DNA of 64,000 bases, from assembly GCF_013408825.1 (NCBI RefSeq), contig NZ_JACCBZ010000006.1, positions 248,001 to 312,000 of the forward strand. The letters are read 5' to 3'. Shown piece after piece: positions 53,956-63,724 of this stretch. Below the pieces are notes generated by a model. That model was not told the DNA's origin, did no database searches, and saw only the letters and a list, made by a program, of their open reading frames with translations. Origin of the DNA: Mucilaginibacter tundrae. GTDB lineage: Bacteria > Bacteroidota > Bacteroidia > Sphingobacteriales > Sphingobacteriaceae. Each line of letters starts with the position of its first letter. Position 1 is the first letter of the stretch. The position numbers and the translations under genes were made by a program.

Positions 53956-55085
53956 GATAGTATAACTAAATCAGTTTCTGTAGCTGCCAGGTTTTTAAGC
54001 AGCTGATTAAATACGGTTGTTCTCAAAATCACCTGAAACAGGTTTAAATGTGGTTTGCCAATGCAAATGGTGGTTATTTCTCGTTCTTGTGCAACCTTCA
54101 TTATGGATGCGGTTATTTTATCGCTTTTTACTTTCAATAGTTCGGCCCCCAGCTCTGTAGCAAGTTTGAAATTGTTTATCAAATGCCTTTGCTTATCCAG
54201 CTTTATCCTATCCAAACTTTCATTACTGCTTTGTACATAAAGTACTATCCAGGGCGCATGAAAATAGGATGCTAACCGGGCAGTTTTTCGGATCACTATC
54301 TTAGATGTTTCAGCGTTGGACGATATGCAGGCTAAAAATCTCTCGGGCCTTAATTTTATTTGTTTAGGGATCTCAATATCTATCTTACGCTCCAAATGAT
54401 GTGCCACTTCTTTAAGTGCTATTTCGCGTAACTGCAATATTTTATCACTCCTGAAAAAATTCTGAAGCGCGCGTTCAACTTTTGATTTGTCGTAGATCTT
54501 ACCATCTTTTAATCTATCAATCAATTCATCCGCAGTTAAATCAATGTTGACTATCTCATCCGCCATCTCCAGTACTTTATCGGGTATGCGTTCTGTGATC
54601 GGAATACCGGTAATGGATTCGATCTCCTCATTCAAACTTTCTAAATGTTGAATATTTACCGCCGATATTACGCTGATGCCAGATTCCAGAATATCCAGCA
54701 CATCCTGCCAGCGTTTACTATTTTTGCTGCCTTCGATATTACTATGTGCCAATTCATCAACAATGACCACTTCCGGGTGGCGGTTCATGATTTGTTGCGC
54801 GTCCATTTCCTCCAGCTCCTTGCCTTTATAAAATATCTTTCTGCGCGGGATGAGTTTTAGTCCATCCAGCAAAGCATGGGTTTCCGTACGATTATGAGTT
54901 TCGATATAACCTATCTGCACATCAATGCCATTACGTTGCAGGGCATGTGCTTCCTGTAGCATTCGGTACGTTTTGCCTACACCGGCACTCATACCAATAT
55001 AAATCTTAAACTTTCCGCGCCTTGATCTTTTTACCAGATCGAGAAAATGCTCAACGGATTGTTCTTTAAGTTCTTCTTCACTCAT
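53952..55085 (-). CDS. kdpD: KdpD sensor module lacking the kinase (short KdpD)
   Basis: 377 aa. The N-terminal KdpD domain has Walker A GMSAGVGKT (31-39) and DELAHSN (109-115). A universal-stress-protein-like domain fills about 245-377. E. coli KdpD is about 894 aa and continues with four membrane helices and a histidine kinase; here the protein stops before them. The next gene, overlapping by ATGA, encodes a separate membrane kinase. Such split KdpD arrangements occur in Bacteroidota. It likely senses K+ or turgor state in the cytoplasm. Confidence 0.88.
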   Translation of the reverse strand: MSEEELKEQSVEHFLDLVKRSRRGKFKIYIGMSAGVGKTYRMLQEAHALQRNGIDVQIGYIETHNRTETHALLDGLKLIPRRKIFYKGKELEEMDAQQIMNRHPEVVIVDELAHSNIEGSKNSKRWQDVLDILESGISVISAVNIQHLESLNEEIESITGIPITERIPDKVLEMADEIVNIDLTADELIDRLKDGKIYDKSKVERALQNFFRSDKILQLREIALKEVAHHLERKIDIEIPKQIKLRPERFLACISSNAETSKIVIRKTARLASYFHAPWIVLYVQSSNESLDRIKLDKQRHLINNFKLATELGAELLKVKSDKITASIMKVAQEREITTICIGKPHLNLFQVILRTTVFNQLLKNLAATETDLVILS

Positions 55086-55149
55086 AATTTAACGAACTAA
55101 CCGGCTGCGGTTTAACCGTAGCCGGAGTAATTACCTTATTCAATATTAA

Positions 55150-55247
55150 TTGTCATTTCGAACGATAGAGAGAAATCTTCTGCGATTTACATTGCCGTGT
55201 TGCATGTTGTAGAAGATTTCTCTCTCGTACCTCGTTCGAAATGACAA
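55150..55247. repeat. Long hairpin repeat TTGTCATTTCGAACG / CGTTCGAAATGACAA
   Basis: Left arm 55150-55181 and right arm 55211-55247 are complementary over most of their length. It lies between kdpC and kdpD, where some Bacteroidota carry a porin gene. Same end motif (TGTCATT) as other hairpins in this window. Confidence 0.75.
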
Positions 55248-55258
55248 TCAGGCAAAAC

Positions 55259-55822
55259 TTATTTCATCTCATCCAAAGCTACGTTCAATTTTAAAACGTT
55301 AACCTTGGCTGGGCCGAATAAACCTAACAATGGTTTTTCAGTATTCGTTGCTATCAGGCTGTTTATTTTATCTGCTGATATATTCCTCACCTTGGCAATA
55401 CGGGCAACCTGAATTTGTGCCCCGGCTGGTGACAAGTCGGGGTCTAAGCCACTACCTGATGAGGTAACCAATTCGGCAGGTATCTGCGAGCGGGTTACTG
55501 TCGGGTTGTGCTTTAAAAAAGTATCAATAGCCGCGTCTACGGTTTTTAAGTAATCAGGATTTGATGGGCCTTTGTTAGTTCCTGCACCTGCATCAGCCTG
55601 GTAGTTAGCAGCCGAAGGACGTGACCAGAAGTATTTATCCTTAGTGAATTTTTGACCTATGTTGGCAAAACCAACCACACGACCGTTGTAAGTGACTGTT
55701 TCACCGTCGCCATTGCCTGGTGCAAATTTACCTATTCCGGCTATGGCTAATGGATATATTCCTGCTAATAACACTATCAGTATGATAGTTAGTTTTAGGG
55801 ATGGTAAGAAAAACGCTTTCAT
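55259..55822 (-). CDS. kdpC: Potassium-transporting ATPase subunit C
   Basis: 187 aa. One membrane helix near the N-terminus (about 10-28, SLKLTIILIVLLAGIYPLA) and a periplasmic part with FWSRPSAANYQ, NPDYLKTVDA and TSSGSGLDPDLSPAGAQIQVARIAK, all typical of KdpC. It stabilises the KdpFABC complex and aids K+ delivery. It follows kdpB after 21 bp. Confidence 0.94.
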   Translation of the reverse strand: MKAFFLPSLKLTIILIVLLAGIYPLAIAGIGKFAPGNGDGETVTYNGRVVGFANIGQKFTKDKYFWSRPSAANYQADAGAGTNKGPSNPDYLKTVDAAIDTFLKHNPTVTRSQIPAELVTSSGSGLDPDLSPAGAQIQVARIAKVRNISADKINSLIATNTEKPLLGLFGPAKVNVLKLNVALDEMK

Positions 55823-55843
55823 GATTTTATTTTTAATATTCTG

Positions 55844-57874
55844 TTATAAAAATACGCCTACTGCAAGATCAATTAATTTGATTCCGATGAACGGGATCAA
55901 CACACCACCTAAACCGTAGATTAACAAGTTACGGCGTAGTAACGCGCTTGCACCTATCGCTTTATATTCAACACCGCGTAATGCCAATGGGATAAGCAAT
56001 GGAATAATGATGGCGTTAAATATTACTGCTGATAATATAGCTGACTGTGGGCTGTGCAGATCCATAATATTCAATGACCTTAATGCAGGTATCGATACCA
56101 TGAACAATGCAGGCACTATGGCAAAGTATTTAGCCACGTCGTTTGCAATAGAAAAGGTAGTTAGCGTACCACGGGTCATCAATAATTGCTTACCAATTTC
56201 CACGATCTCGATCAGCTTGGTTGGGTCATTATCCAGATCCACCATGTTACCGGCTTCTTTAGCCGCCTGGGTACCGCTGTTCATGGCTACACCAACATCT
56301 GCCTGGGCAAGTGCGGGGGCATCATTTGTACCGTCGCCCATCATGGCTACCAGTTTGCCTTGTTGTTGTTCAACCTTAATGTAGTTCATTTTATCTTCAG
56401 GCTTTGCTTCCGCAATGAAGTCATCCACACCAGCTTTTTCAGCTATAAATTTGGCGGTTAACGGGTTATCACCGGTAACCATTACGGTTTTTACACCCAT
56501 GCGGCGCAAGCGTTCAAAACGCTCGGCAATGCCGGGTTTAATAATATCCTGTAGTTCAATTACACCTAGTATCTCTTCGTTTTGTGATACCACTAAAGGT
56601 GTACCGCCATTTGAAGCGATGGTTTTCACATTTGCTTCAACCTCTGAAGGAAACGTGTGACCAGCGTTGATAGCCATTGTTCGGATGGAATCAAATGCAC
56701 CTTTCCGAACGCGTAAACCATCAGGGGTATCTAAACCACTTGAGCGGGTTTCGGCGGTAAACTTGATAAATACAGAGTTTTCAGGTGCCTTGGTCACTAC
56801 CATATTTTTATCCTGTTCGGCCAGCTCAACAATAGATTTACCTTCAGGCGTTTCATCAGCTAACGAACTTAAAACACAGGCTTTTATAAAGTCATGCTCG
56901 TTTACACCATTTGCCGGATAAAAGTTGGTCGCTTTACGGTTACCTATGGTGATTGTACCTGTTTTATCTAACAAAAGCACGTCTAAGTCACCTGCAGTTT
57001 CAACGGCCTTGCCTGATTTGGTGATCACGTTTGCACGTAAGGCCCTGTCCATGCCCGCAATACCGATGGCCGATAACAGGCCACCGATAGTTGTGGGTAT
57101 TAAACAAACAAACAAGGATATAAATGCCGCTATGGTTATAGGCGTGTTCGCATAGTCGCCAAACGGTTTCAGCGTGATACAAACAATCACGAATATCAGC
57201 GTGAAACCGGCCAACAAAATTGTTAAAGCAATTTCGTTGGGCGTTTTTTGGCGTGATGCACCTTCAACCAACGCGATCATCTTATCCAAGAAACTTTCGC
57301 CGGGTTGTGTAGTAACCTGCACTTTTATTTTGTCGGACAATACTTTGGTACCACCGGTTACAGATGATTTATCGCCACCTGATTCACGAATAACTGGAGC
57401 AGATTCGCCTGTAATGGCTGATTCGTCAATGGTAGCGATACCTTCGATGATCTCTCCATCGGTAGGAATAGTATCATTTGTCTCGCAAATGAATATATCG
57501 CCTTTTTTAAGTAAAGACGACATTATAATTTGCTCTTTACCATCTACCAATAAACGGGCAGGGGTTTCTGAACGTGTTTTGCGCAAGCTTTCGGCTTGTG
57601 CCTTGCCACGCGCTTCGGCGATCGCTTCGGCAAAGTTGGCAAACAGTACAGTTAAAAACAGTACTAAGAATATGGTAAAATTGTAACCCCAACCTCCCTG
57701 ACCTGTATTAGAGAAAGAGAAGATAGTTACGATAAGCATTACGACTGTGCCTATCTCCACCGTAAACATTACGGGGTTACGTACGAGTATACGTGGATCA
57801 AGCTTGATAAAAGATTGCACAAGGGCATCTTTCATCTGGTCAGCCTGGAATAATGTATTTTTATCAGATTTCAT
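55844..57874 (-). CDS. kdpB: Potassium-transporting P-type ATPase subunit B
   Basis: 676 aa P-type ATPase that powers K+ uptake. Phosphorylation motif DKTGTIT with Asp303; dephosphorylation loop TGES (155-158), whose Ser corresponds to the inhibitory phosphoserine of E. coli Kdp[19 protein letters not shown] membrane region; [21 protein letters not shown] and [21 protein letters not shown] hinge motifs. Complete length. Confidence 0.97.
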   Translation of the reverse strand: MKSDKNTLFQADQMKDALVQSFIKLDPRILVRNPVMFTVEIGTVVMLIVTIFSFSNTGQGGWGYNFTIFLVLFLTVLFANFAEAIAEARGKAQAESLRKTRSETPARLLVDGKEQIIMSSLLKKGDIFICETNDTIPTDGEIIEGIATIDESAITGESAPVIRESGGDKSSVTGGTKVLSDKIKVQVTTQPGESFLDKMIALVEGASRQKTPNEIALTILLAGFTLIFVIVCITLKPFGDYANTPITIAAFISLFVCLIPTTIGGLLSAIGIAGMDRALRANVITKSGKAVETAGDLDVLLLDKTGTITIGNRKATNFYPANGVNEHDFIKACVLSSLADETPEGKSIVELAEQDKNMVVTKAPENSVFIKFTAETRSSGLDTPDGLRVRKGAFDSIRTMAINAGHTFPSEVEANVKTIASNGGTPLVVSQNEEILGVIELQDIIKPGIAERFERLRRMGVKTVMVTGDNPLTAKFIAEKAGVDDFIAEAKPEDKMNYIKVEQQQGKLVAMMGDGTNDAPALAQADVGVAMNSGTQAAKEAGNMVDLDNDPTKLIEIVEIGKQLLMTRGTLTTFSIANDVAKYFAIVPALFMVSIPALRSLNIMDLHSPQSAILSAVIFNAIIIPLLIPLALRGVEYKAIGASALLRRNLLIYGLGGVLIPFIGIKLIDLAVGVFL

Positions 57875-57886
57875 GGTTGATATCGA

Positions 57887-59602
57887 TTATTTGATTGAAA
57901 AGTGTTCGGCTATAGGGCCTAAGGTTAAAGCTGGGAAGAAAGATAAAGCGGCAACAATAACAATTACAGCTAATACCATCACCCCAAAAGTGCCGGTATC
58001 GGTTTTTAAAGTTCCTGCTGATTCGGGTACGAATTTTTTGTTGGCAAGTATACCTGCAATAGCAACCGGACCAATGATAGGCAGGAAGCGTGATATGAAA
58101 ATAACCAGGCCGGTACTTACGTTCCAGAATATATTGTTGGCGGTAAGCCCTGCATAACCCGAACCGTTATTGGCCGCGCTGGATGCGTATTGGTACAACA
58201 TCTCGGAAAAACCATGGAAACCAGGGTTATTTAACCATGCGGATGGTTTAGTTGCCCAAGCTGCATTAGCAAAGTGAACTAACACATAAGTTGATATAGC
58301 TGTGCCTACTAATATTACAAACGGGTGCAGCAAGGCGATGAGCGAAGCGATCTTCATTTCACGTGCTTCAATTTTTCGGCCCATGAACTCTGGTGTTCGT
58401 CCAACCATTAAGCCTGAAATGAATACCGCGATGATAATGAATATATAGAAGTTAAGGAAACCTACACCTACACCACCATAAAAGGCGTTTATCATCATAT
58501 CAAACATTTGTGCCATGCCTGATACCGGCATCATGCTATCATGCATGGAGTTTACAGAACCGTTTGACGTTACCGTTGTAGTAATGCCCCAGTACGCTGA
58601 AGCGGCAGCGCCGAAGCGTACTTCCTTGCCTTCCATTGAACCACCGGGCTGACTTATACCCATATGTGCAATATTAGGGTTACCCCCAACTTCAGCATTT
58701 ACTGATGGGTACACCATAGCCAGGAATCCAATAGTCATTACACCAAATATTACCCAGGCTAGTTTCTTTTTATTCAGATAATAACCCAAGGCAAATACCA
58801 GCGCTATTGGAATTAATATGATACTGATGTTCTCAACAATGTTGGTTAAGTAGTTAGGGTTCTCCAGTGGGTGGGCCGAATTAGTACCGAACCAACCGCC
58901 ACCGTTTGAACCTACCTGCTTAATAGCAACCATGGCAGCAACAGGTCCACGTGATACGTGTACAGTATCACCTTGTAAGCCTATTACAGCAACTTTACCT
59001 TTATAACTGGTTGGTGTACCGTTAAATGCTAAAATTAAAGCAACTACAAAGCTGATAGGCAATAATACGCGGGTGATTGATTTCAGGAAGAAATCCCAAA
59101 AGTTACCAAGCTTGTCGGTAATCTTATCCTTCATCGCTTTAAACACTACCATCATTGCAGCCAAACCTGTAGCAGCACTGACAAAGTGCAGGAACATAAA
59201 CACAAAATGCTGTGTAAAGTAGGTTGCTAATGATTCGCCTGAATAATCCTGCAGGTTGGTATTGGTTATAAAGCTTAACGCAGTGTTGAACGCCAAATCA
59301 GGAGATTGGCTTGGGTTCCCATCGGGGTTTAATGGTAAATGCGCTTGGAACAGCAAGCAAAAGAAAGCATAAAATAACCAAATAACGTTAATGGTTAACA
59401 ATGCTTTTAAATGCTGTTTCCAGTTCATTTCGCGATTAGGGTCAATGCCTGCGATCTTAAAGATAAACCTTTCAACCGGGGCCATAAAATCAAGCCAGGT
59501 GTGTTCGCCTTTAAATACCTTGGCAATATATTTACCAAGTGGTATGGCCAGCGCTACGGTGGCCAGGTACATAAAAATTATACCAATGTATTCTGTGTTC
59601 AT
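57887..59602 (-). CDS. kdpA: Potassium-transporting ATPase subunit A
   Basis: 571 aa, K+-channel-like subunit with about ten membrane helices and four selectivity-filter regions, for example NTNLQDYSGE and SNGGGWFGTNSAHPLENP and NNGSGYAGL. It sits 12 bp upstream of kdpB. KdpA gives the complex its high K+ affinity. Confidence 0.96.
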   Translation of the reverse strand: MNTEYIGIIFMYLATVALAIPLGKYIAKVFKGEHTWLDFMAPVERFIFKIAGIDPNREMNWKQHLKALLTINVIWLFYAFFCLLFQAHLPLNPDGNPSQSPDLAFNTALSFITNTNLQDYSGESLATYFTQHFVFMFLHFVSAATGLAAMMVVFKAMKDKITDKLGNFWDFFLKSITRVLLPISFVVALILAFNGTPTSYKGKVAVIGLQGDTVHVSRGPVAAMVAIKQVGSNGGGWFGTNSAHPLENPNYLTNIVENISIILIPIALVFALGYYLNKKKLAWVIFGVMTIGFLAMVYPSVNAEVGGNPNIAHMGISQPGGSMEGKEVRFGAAASAYWGITTTVTSNGSVNSMHDSMMPVSGMAQMFDMMINAFYGGVGVGFLNFYIFIIIAVFISGLMVGRTPEFMGRKIEAREMKIASLIALLHPFVILVGTAISTYVLVHFANAAWATKPSAWLNNPGFHGFSEMLYQYASSAANNGSGYAGLTANNIFWNVSTGLVIFISRFLPIIGPVAIAGILANKKFVPESAGTLKTDTGTFGVMVLAVIVIVAALSFFPALTLGPIAEHFSIK

Positions 59603-59614
59603 GGTTTTTATAGT

Positions 59615-59692
59615 TTAAAATCTTTCGGGTTTAAGCAGTACATATACCATGTATATGAATACCGCGATGGCTACAATGAATAATGCGATCAT
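59615..59692 (-). CDS. kdpF: KdpF small subunit
   Basis: 25 aa: a single membrane helix (MIALFIVAIAVFIYMVYVLL) ending in KPERF, exactly the KdpF pattern. It starts at the ATG at 59692 and ends 12 bp before the kdpA start. KdpF stabilises the transport complex. Confidence 0.88.
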   Translation of the reverse strand: MIALFIVAIAVFIYMVYVLLKPERF

Positions 59693-59697
59693 GGTGT

Positions 59698-59790
59698 TTA
59701 AATTTTTTCGAAGTAATTAACGGATTTGAAAAAGAGCCAGAAGACAAGTACAAATACAAGCAGATAAACGATGGTGAGTGTGATATCCAT
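59698..59790 (-). CDS. 30-aa hydrophobic peptide preceding kdpF
   Basis: 30 aa, mostly one membrane helix (residues 3-20, ITLTIVYLLVFVLVFWLF) followed by a charged end NYFEKI. Its stop lies 5 bp ahead of the kdpF ATG, so it is the first gene of the kdp transcript. It is not KdpF, which is the next frame and keeps its own KPERF end. A role as an extra small subunit or as a leader is possible. I know of no named subunit like it. Confidence 0.6.
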   Translation of the reverse strand: MDITLTIVYLLVFVLVFWLFFKSVNYFEKI

Positions 59791-59805
59791 AATATGTTTG
59801 TTTTT

Positions 59806-59832
59806 TATATGGGGTATACCAAGCTAATGCCA
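59806..59832 (-). promoter_or_regulatory. Possible sigma-54 promoter of the kdp operon
   Basis: On the minus strand TGGCATTAGCTTGGT runs from 59832 down. The -24 GG is perfect; at the -12 position GG-N10-GC reads GT, so the match is incomplete. It lies just before the 30-aa peptide gene. Its proximity to a sigma-54 activator gene is the main support. Confidence 0.3.
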
Positions 59833-59910
59833 CAAAAAACAGTTTACACACAAAAGCCTTTAAATCAAATAATTACAAGGTAAATTATTAAAGCCAAATA
59901 CTGAAAACAA

Positions 59911-59941
59911 AAAAGACCCTACCAAAATGGAAGGGTCTTTT
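59911..59941 (-). terminator. Terminator of the sigma-54 regulator gene
   Basis: AAAAGACCCT-TCC hairpin (AAAAGACCCTACC / GGAAGGGTCTTTT) with T tails on both strands. It separates the regulator from the kdp promoter. Confidence 0.8.
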
Positions 59942-59959
59942 ACCGAAATGGTAGGATTA

Positions 59960-61309
59960 TTATACTATTTTGTATTGATCGAGTTTTCGATAAAGGGTGG
60001 TTAAACCAATAGCCAATAACCTTGCTGCTTCGGTTTTATTACCATGGGTATGGTTTAATACTTTATAGATGTGTTGTTTTTCGATAGATTCCAAATCGAG
60101 CGCATCTTTTTCTACATGAGCAGTTTTGAACTCTACCGGTAACAGATCGGAACTGATCACACCATTTTCCGCCAGTATCACTACCCGCTCAATTACGTTT
60201 TTTAGTTCCCGCACATTACCTTTCCAAGTATGTTGGGTAAGCATGTAAATAAATTCATCACTCATCTTTTCTATACGCATATTTACTTTAGCGCTAAATT
60301 GCTTCAGATAATGTTTAGCCAACAATTCAATATCAGCTTTGCGATCATTTAATGATGGTAGATTAATTGTGAATACAGATAAGCGATAAAACAGATCCAA
60401 TCTAAATCGTCCCTCTTCAGCTTCTTGCTGCAAATCGCGGTTTGTGGCAGCCAGTATACGGATATTTACTTTCGTAGTTTGGGTATCGCCAATCTTAATA
60501 AAACTCCGACTTTCCAATACGCGCAATAGTTTCGCTTGTAGTTCCAGACTCATCTCCCCTACTTCATCTAAAAATATCGTACCATTGTTGGCCTCCTCAA
60601 ATAAACCTTTCTTGTCTTTTAAAGCGCCTGTAAATGATCCAGCTTTGTAGCCAAATAATTCACTTTCCAATAAATCCGGCGGAAAACTGCTGCAATTAAC
60701 CGCTACAAAGGGTTGTAAATGACGAGGGCTATCATAATGAATGGCCTCAGCAAATACCTCTTTACCTGTACCTGTTTCGCCGAGCAATAACACAGTTGTA
60801 TCGGTGGGTGCAACCTTTTTTGCAATCTCCACGGCATCCAAAATAGCTTTTGAACGCCCTAATATATTATCAAAACTATATTTACCACTTATGCGTGCCT
60901 CTAAATTAAAAACCCTTAGTTGCAATTGCGCTTTTTCAGCTGCTTTGTAAGTTAGCGGAATTATTTTGTGGTTATCGTCGCCTTTGGTAATGTAATCAAA
61001 GCCACCATTTTTTATGGCTAAAACGCCATCGGCTATAGTGCCATAAGCGGTAAGGCTGATCACTTCAACATACGGCTTTTTTTCTTTAATAAGTTTTACC
61101 AACTCAACCCCATTAATATCGGGCAACTTTACATCACTCAATACTACATGGATCTCCTCAAGCATTAAAACTTTTAGTCCCTCTTTAGCGGTGTTTGTTT
61201 GAAAAACTTTAAATCCTTCCAGTTCTAGCGTTCTTGCAATTAGGGCTGCCAGGTTTTTTTCATCATCAATGACGAGTATATTCGCCAATATCTTAGTTTT
61301 AGTCTCCAC
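59960..61309 (-). CDS. Sigma-54-dependent response regulator (NtrC type)
   Basis: 449 aa from a GTG at 61309; the nearby ATG at 61314-61316 is out of frame and no other start lies before residue 49. Receiver domain (about 10-125) has Asp15/Asp16 and phospho-acceptor Asp59 (VLSDVKLPD). The AAA+ part has GETGTGKE (177-184), Walker B TIFLDEV, and the sigma-54 contact loop as GSFTGA (224-229) instead of GAFTGA. A Fis-type HTH closes the protein (NKTEAARLLAIGLTTLYRKL). It lies next to kdp and likely replaces KdpE as activator; this is inference from context. Confidence 0.9.
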   Translation of the reverse strand: METKTKILANILVIDDEKNLAALIARTLELEGFKVFQTNTAKEGLKVLMLEEIHVVLSDVKLPDINGVELVKLIKEKKPYVEVISLTAYGTIADGVLAIKNGGFDYITKGDDNHKIIPLTYKAAEKAQLQLRVFNLEARISGKYSFDNILGRSKAILDAVEIAKKVAPTDTTVLLLGETGTGKEVFAEAIHYDSPRHLQPFVAVNCSSFPPDLLESELFGYKAGSFTGALKDKKGLFEEANNGTIFLDEVGEMSLELQAKLLRVLESRSFIKIGDTQTTKVNIRILAATNRDLQQEAEEGRFRLDLFYRLSVFTINLPSLNDRKADIELLAKHYLKQFSAKVNMRIEKMSDEFIYMLTQHTWKGNVRELKNVIERVVILAENGVISSDLLPVEFKTAHVEKDALDLESIEKQHIYKVLNHTHGNKTEAARLLAIGLTTLYRKLDQYKIV

Positions 61310-61675
61310 GGTTCATGAGGTTTTGTCAAACACGCACCAACTAAAAGGATGCCTGTTATTTTATAACGGATTAAATTGAATTATCTGACTGTAAAACAGT
61401 GCTTTTCTATTTTATGCTTTTGATTGCTTCTTTGTAAATGCTTTCATATTGATAGGCTATTTTATCAATATGGTAGGGTTCAGCATATTTTTCCACTCCT
61501 TATATTATTAATTTACTCTTAATAGCATCGTCATAATACCACTATTATTAATAAATGATTTGCTTAGAACTTAAAACAACCCAATAAATTCTCAAAATCC
61601 CGTTTAATATACGTACTTTCATACACAAGATCCCACTCAATCCGGATAGATTGAACCATCCATTAGCAAGAAACT
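61310..61675. other. Spacer upstream of the KAS III-like gene
   Basis: About 365 bp. Apart from the remnant at 61407-61496, it is AT-rich and holds the divergent promoters of the NtrC-type regulator and the KAS III-like gene. No other gene is visible. Confidence 0.4.
61407..61496 (-). pseudogene. Glycosyltransferase-like C-terminal remnant
   Basis: On the minus strand a 30-residue run from 61496 to a stop at 61407-61409 reads like the end of a family 4 glycosyltransferase (EKYAEPYHIDKIAYQYESIY). An in-frame stop precedes it and no start or catalytic part is seen, so it appears to be a leftover 3' end. Confidence 0.35.
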
Positions 61676-62764
61676 TTGAACAAGCAAATTTATTCCATTA
61701 TTATTGGAAGCGGGAGTTATATCCCAACACACGTAGTACCAAATGCAGACTTTATAAATAATGAATTTTATGGGCCTGATGGTTTAAAACTAACCAAAAG
61801 CAACCAGGTTATCATTGACCAGTTTGAGCAAATTACGGGTATACAGGAACGGCGATATGTAACCGATGACCTGCTTACTTCTGATATTGCTTCCTTAGCT
61901 GCAAAGGAAGCGCTGATAGTATCAGGCGTTGACCCTGAAACGTTGGATTACATTATAGTAGCGCACAATTTTGGTGATGTAACCGCCGGCAATTCTTATA
62001 CCGATATGGTACCGGCTTTGGCATCAAGGGTAAAAAATCAATTAGGGATTACAAACCCGGATACCGTAGCTTACGATTTACCATTTGGCTGCGCTGGATG
62101 GTTACAGGGGGTGATACAAGCCGACGGCTATATCCGTTCCGGAGATGCTAAAAAGGTTTTAATTATTGGTGCGGAAACACTATCGCGTATTTGCGATCCG
62201 CACGACAGGGATAGCATGATATATGCCGATGGCGCCGGTGCAGTTATTTTAGCCGCCACTGAAAGTGAAGAACCTGTTGGCATTATATCACATACTACAA
62301 AATCATATGCTAATGAGCTGACTTATGTATTAAAAATGTGCAAATCTGCTCATCCGGAATACACCGGCGATAGATTGTTTTTAAAAATGCAGGGGCGCAA
62401 ACTCTATGAGCATGTATTGAAGATTGTTCCGGGTGTCATTAAGGAGTGCATAACTAAAGCAGGCTTATCAATAGAAGACATGGACAAGCTACTTATCCAC
62501 CAAGCTAATAATAAGATGGATGAAGCTGTGCTTAAGCAGTTGTATGAGCTTTATGATATTAAATCGCCATCAACTGATATTATGCCGATGACCATTTCGT
62601 GGTTGGGCAATAGTTCTGTTGCTACTTTACCTACTTTATACGACCTTATTGAACGAAATAAATTCGAGGGACAGGAATTCACAGCAGGCACAATGATGGT
62701 TTTCGCAGCGGTAGGCGCCGGAGTGAATGTAAATGCGGTAGTATATAAGATACCGGCTAAATAG
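61676..62764 (+). CDS. KAS III / FabH-like 3-oxoacyl-ACP synthase
   Basis: 362 aa starting at TTG 61676; the preceding in-frame stop is at 61664-61666, so no ATG start exists and TTG is the only plausible one. Thiolase fold with the triad Cys139 (LPFGCAGWLQG), His275 (IHQANNK) and Asn312 (WLGNSSVATLP). KAS III enzymes start fatty acid synthesis from acyl-CoA. It is longer than FabH (about 320) and may be a specialised ketosynthase. No other fab genes are adjacent. Confidence 0.85.
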   Translation: MNKQIYSIIIGSGSYIPTHVVPNADFINNEFYGPDGLKLTKSNQVIIDQFEQITGIQERRYVTDDLLTSDIASLAAKEALIVSGVDPETLDYIIVAHNFGDVTAGNSYTDMVPALASRVKNQLGITNPDTVAYDLPFGCAGWLQGVIQADGYIRSGDAKKVLIIGAETLSRICDPHDRDSMIYADGAGAVILAATESEEPVGIISHTTKSYANELTYVLKMCKSAHPEYTGDRLFLKMQGRKLYEHVLKIVPGVIKECITKAGLSIEDMDKLLIHQANNKMDEAVLKQLYELYDIKSPSTDIMPMTISWLGNSSVATLPTLYDLIERNKFEGQEFTAGTMMVFAAVGAGVNVNAVVYKIPAK

Positions 62765-62770
62765 TCCAAT

Positions 62771-62807
62771 TGTCATTGCTGTAAGGAGGAACGCCGCGGC
62801 AATGACA
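62771..62807. repeat. TGTCATTGC...GCAATGACA hairpin repeat
   Basis: 9-bp perfect arms (62771-62779, 62799-62807) in the gap between convergent genes, the shortest member of the TGTCAT family here; could act as terminator. Confidence 0.6.
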
Positions 62808-62850
62808 TAACTTTATAATTGCAAAGTCGGGGGATAGTAATGACGTTGGT

Positions 62851-63723
62851 TTACCCAAACAGGTTACTACTCAAGTAGCGGTCGCCCCTATCGCAGCAGA
62901 TAAAAACTATAGTGCCACTGGTTAATTCCTGTGCTAATTTAATGGATGCCGATAAGGCTCCGCCACTACTCATCCCGGCAAATATACCTTCTTCTTTAGC
63001 CATTCTTCTGGCCATTAAAGTCGCCTCGTCTTCCGATATATCCATCACCCTGTCAACTCTTTTTGGATCGAATATTTTAGGTAGATAAGCTTCTGGCCAT
63101 CTGCGTATGCCAGGTATTGATGAACCTTCAATTGGCTGGCAACCCACTATTTGTATATCCGGATTAACTTCTTTTAGATATTTAGAGCATCCCATAATCG
63201 TACCTGTGGTACCCATCGCGCTTACAAAATGCGTTATCTGTTGATTGGTATCGCGCCAAATCTCAGGACCTGTGGTTTTATAGTGAGCCATGTAGTTATC
63301 GTGGTTGGCAAACTGATTCAGCATAAAATAATCATCACCAGCTGCCTTTTCTTCCGCATAGTCACGGCAAACTTCAATATCCTTTAGCAGGGTAACTTTC
63401 GCGCCAAATGCCTCCATGGTTAAGGTACGTTCACGGGTAGAGTTTGCTGGCAAAACCAGTTCGATCTCCAAACCAAATAATGAAGCTATCAAAGCCAACG
63501 CTATACCAGTATTGCCGCTCGTGGCTTCAATAAGCTTAGTTCCCGGTTTAATATCTCCTCGATCTAAAGCGCTTTTGATCATGTTTAATGCCGCACGATC
63601 TTTTACGCTTCCACCCGGGTTATTACCCTCCAGCTTACCAAATATTTTAACATTTGGATTGGGGTTTAAGCGTTTTATTTCAACCAAAGGTGTGTTGCCT
63701 ATCAAATCTAATATACCAGCCAT
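62851..63723 (-). CDS. cysM: Cysteine synthase B (O-acetylserine sulfhydrylase)
   Basis: 290 aa PLP enzyme. PLP Lys41 in NNPGGSVKDRAA, phosphate loop TSGNTG (68-73), GTTGTIMG region and the end GDRYLSSNLFG. The arrangement NPGGSVKDR is the CysM/CysK pattern, and the RRWPEAYLP stretch points to the CysM subgroup. It makes cysteine from O-acetylserine. It begins one base after the serine acetyltransferase gene ends, so the two steps are coupled. Confidence 0.92.
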   Translation of the reverse strand: MAGILDLIGNTPLVEIKRLNPNPNVKIFGKLEGNNPGGSVKDRAALNMIKSALDRGDIKPGTKLIEATSGNTGIALALIASLFGLEIELVLPANSTRERTLTMEAFGAKVTLLKDIEVCRDYAEEKAAGDDYFMLNQFANHDNYMAHYKTTGPEIWRDTNQQITHFVSAMGTTGTIMGCSKYLKEVNPDIQIVGCQPIEGSSIPGIRRWPEAYLPKIFDPKRVDRVMDISEDEATLMARRMAKEEGIFAGMSSGGALSASIKLAQELTSGTIVFICCDRGDRYLSSNLFG

Positions 63724-63724
63724 G

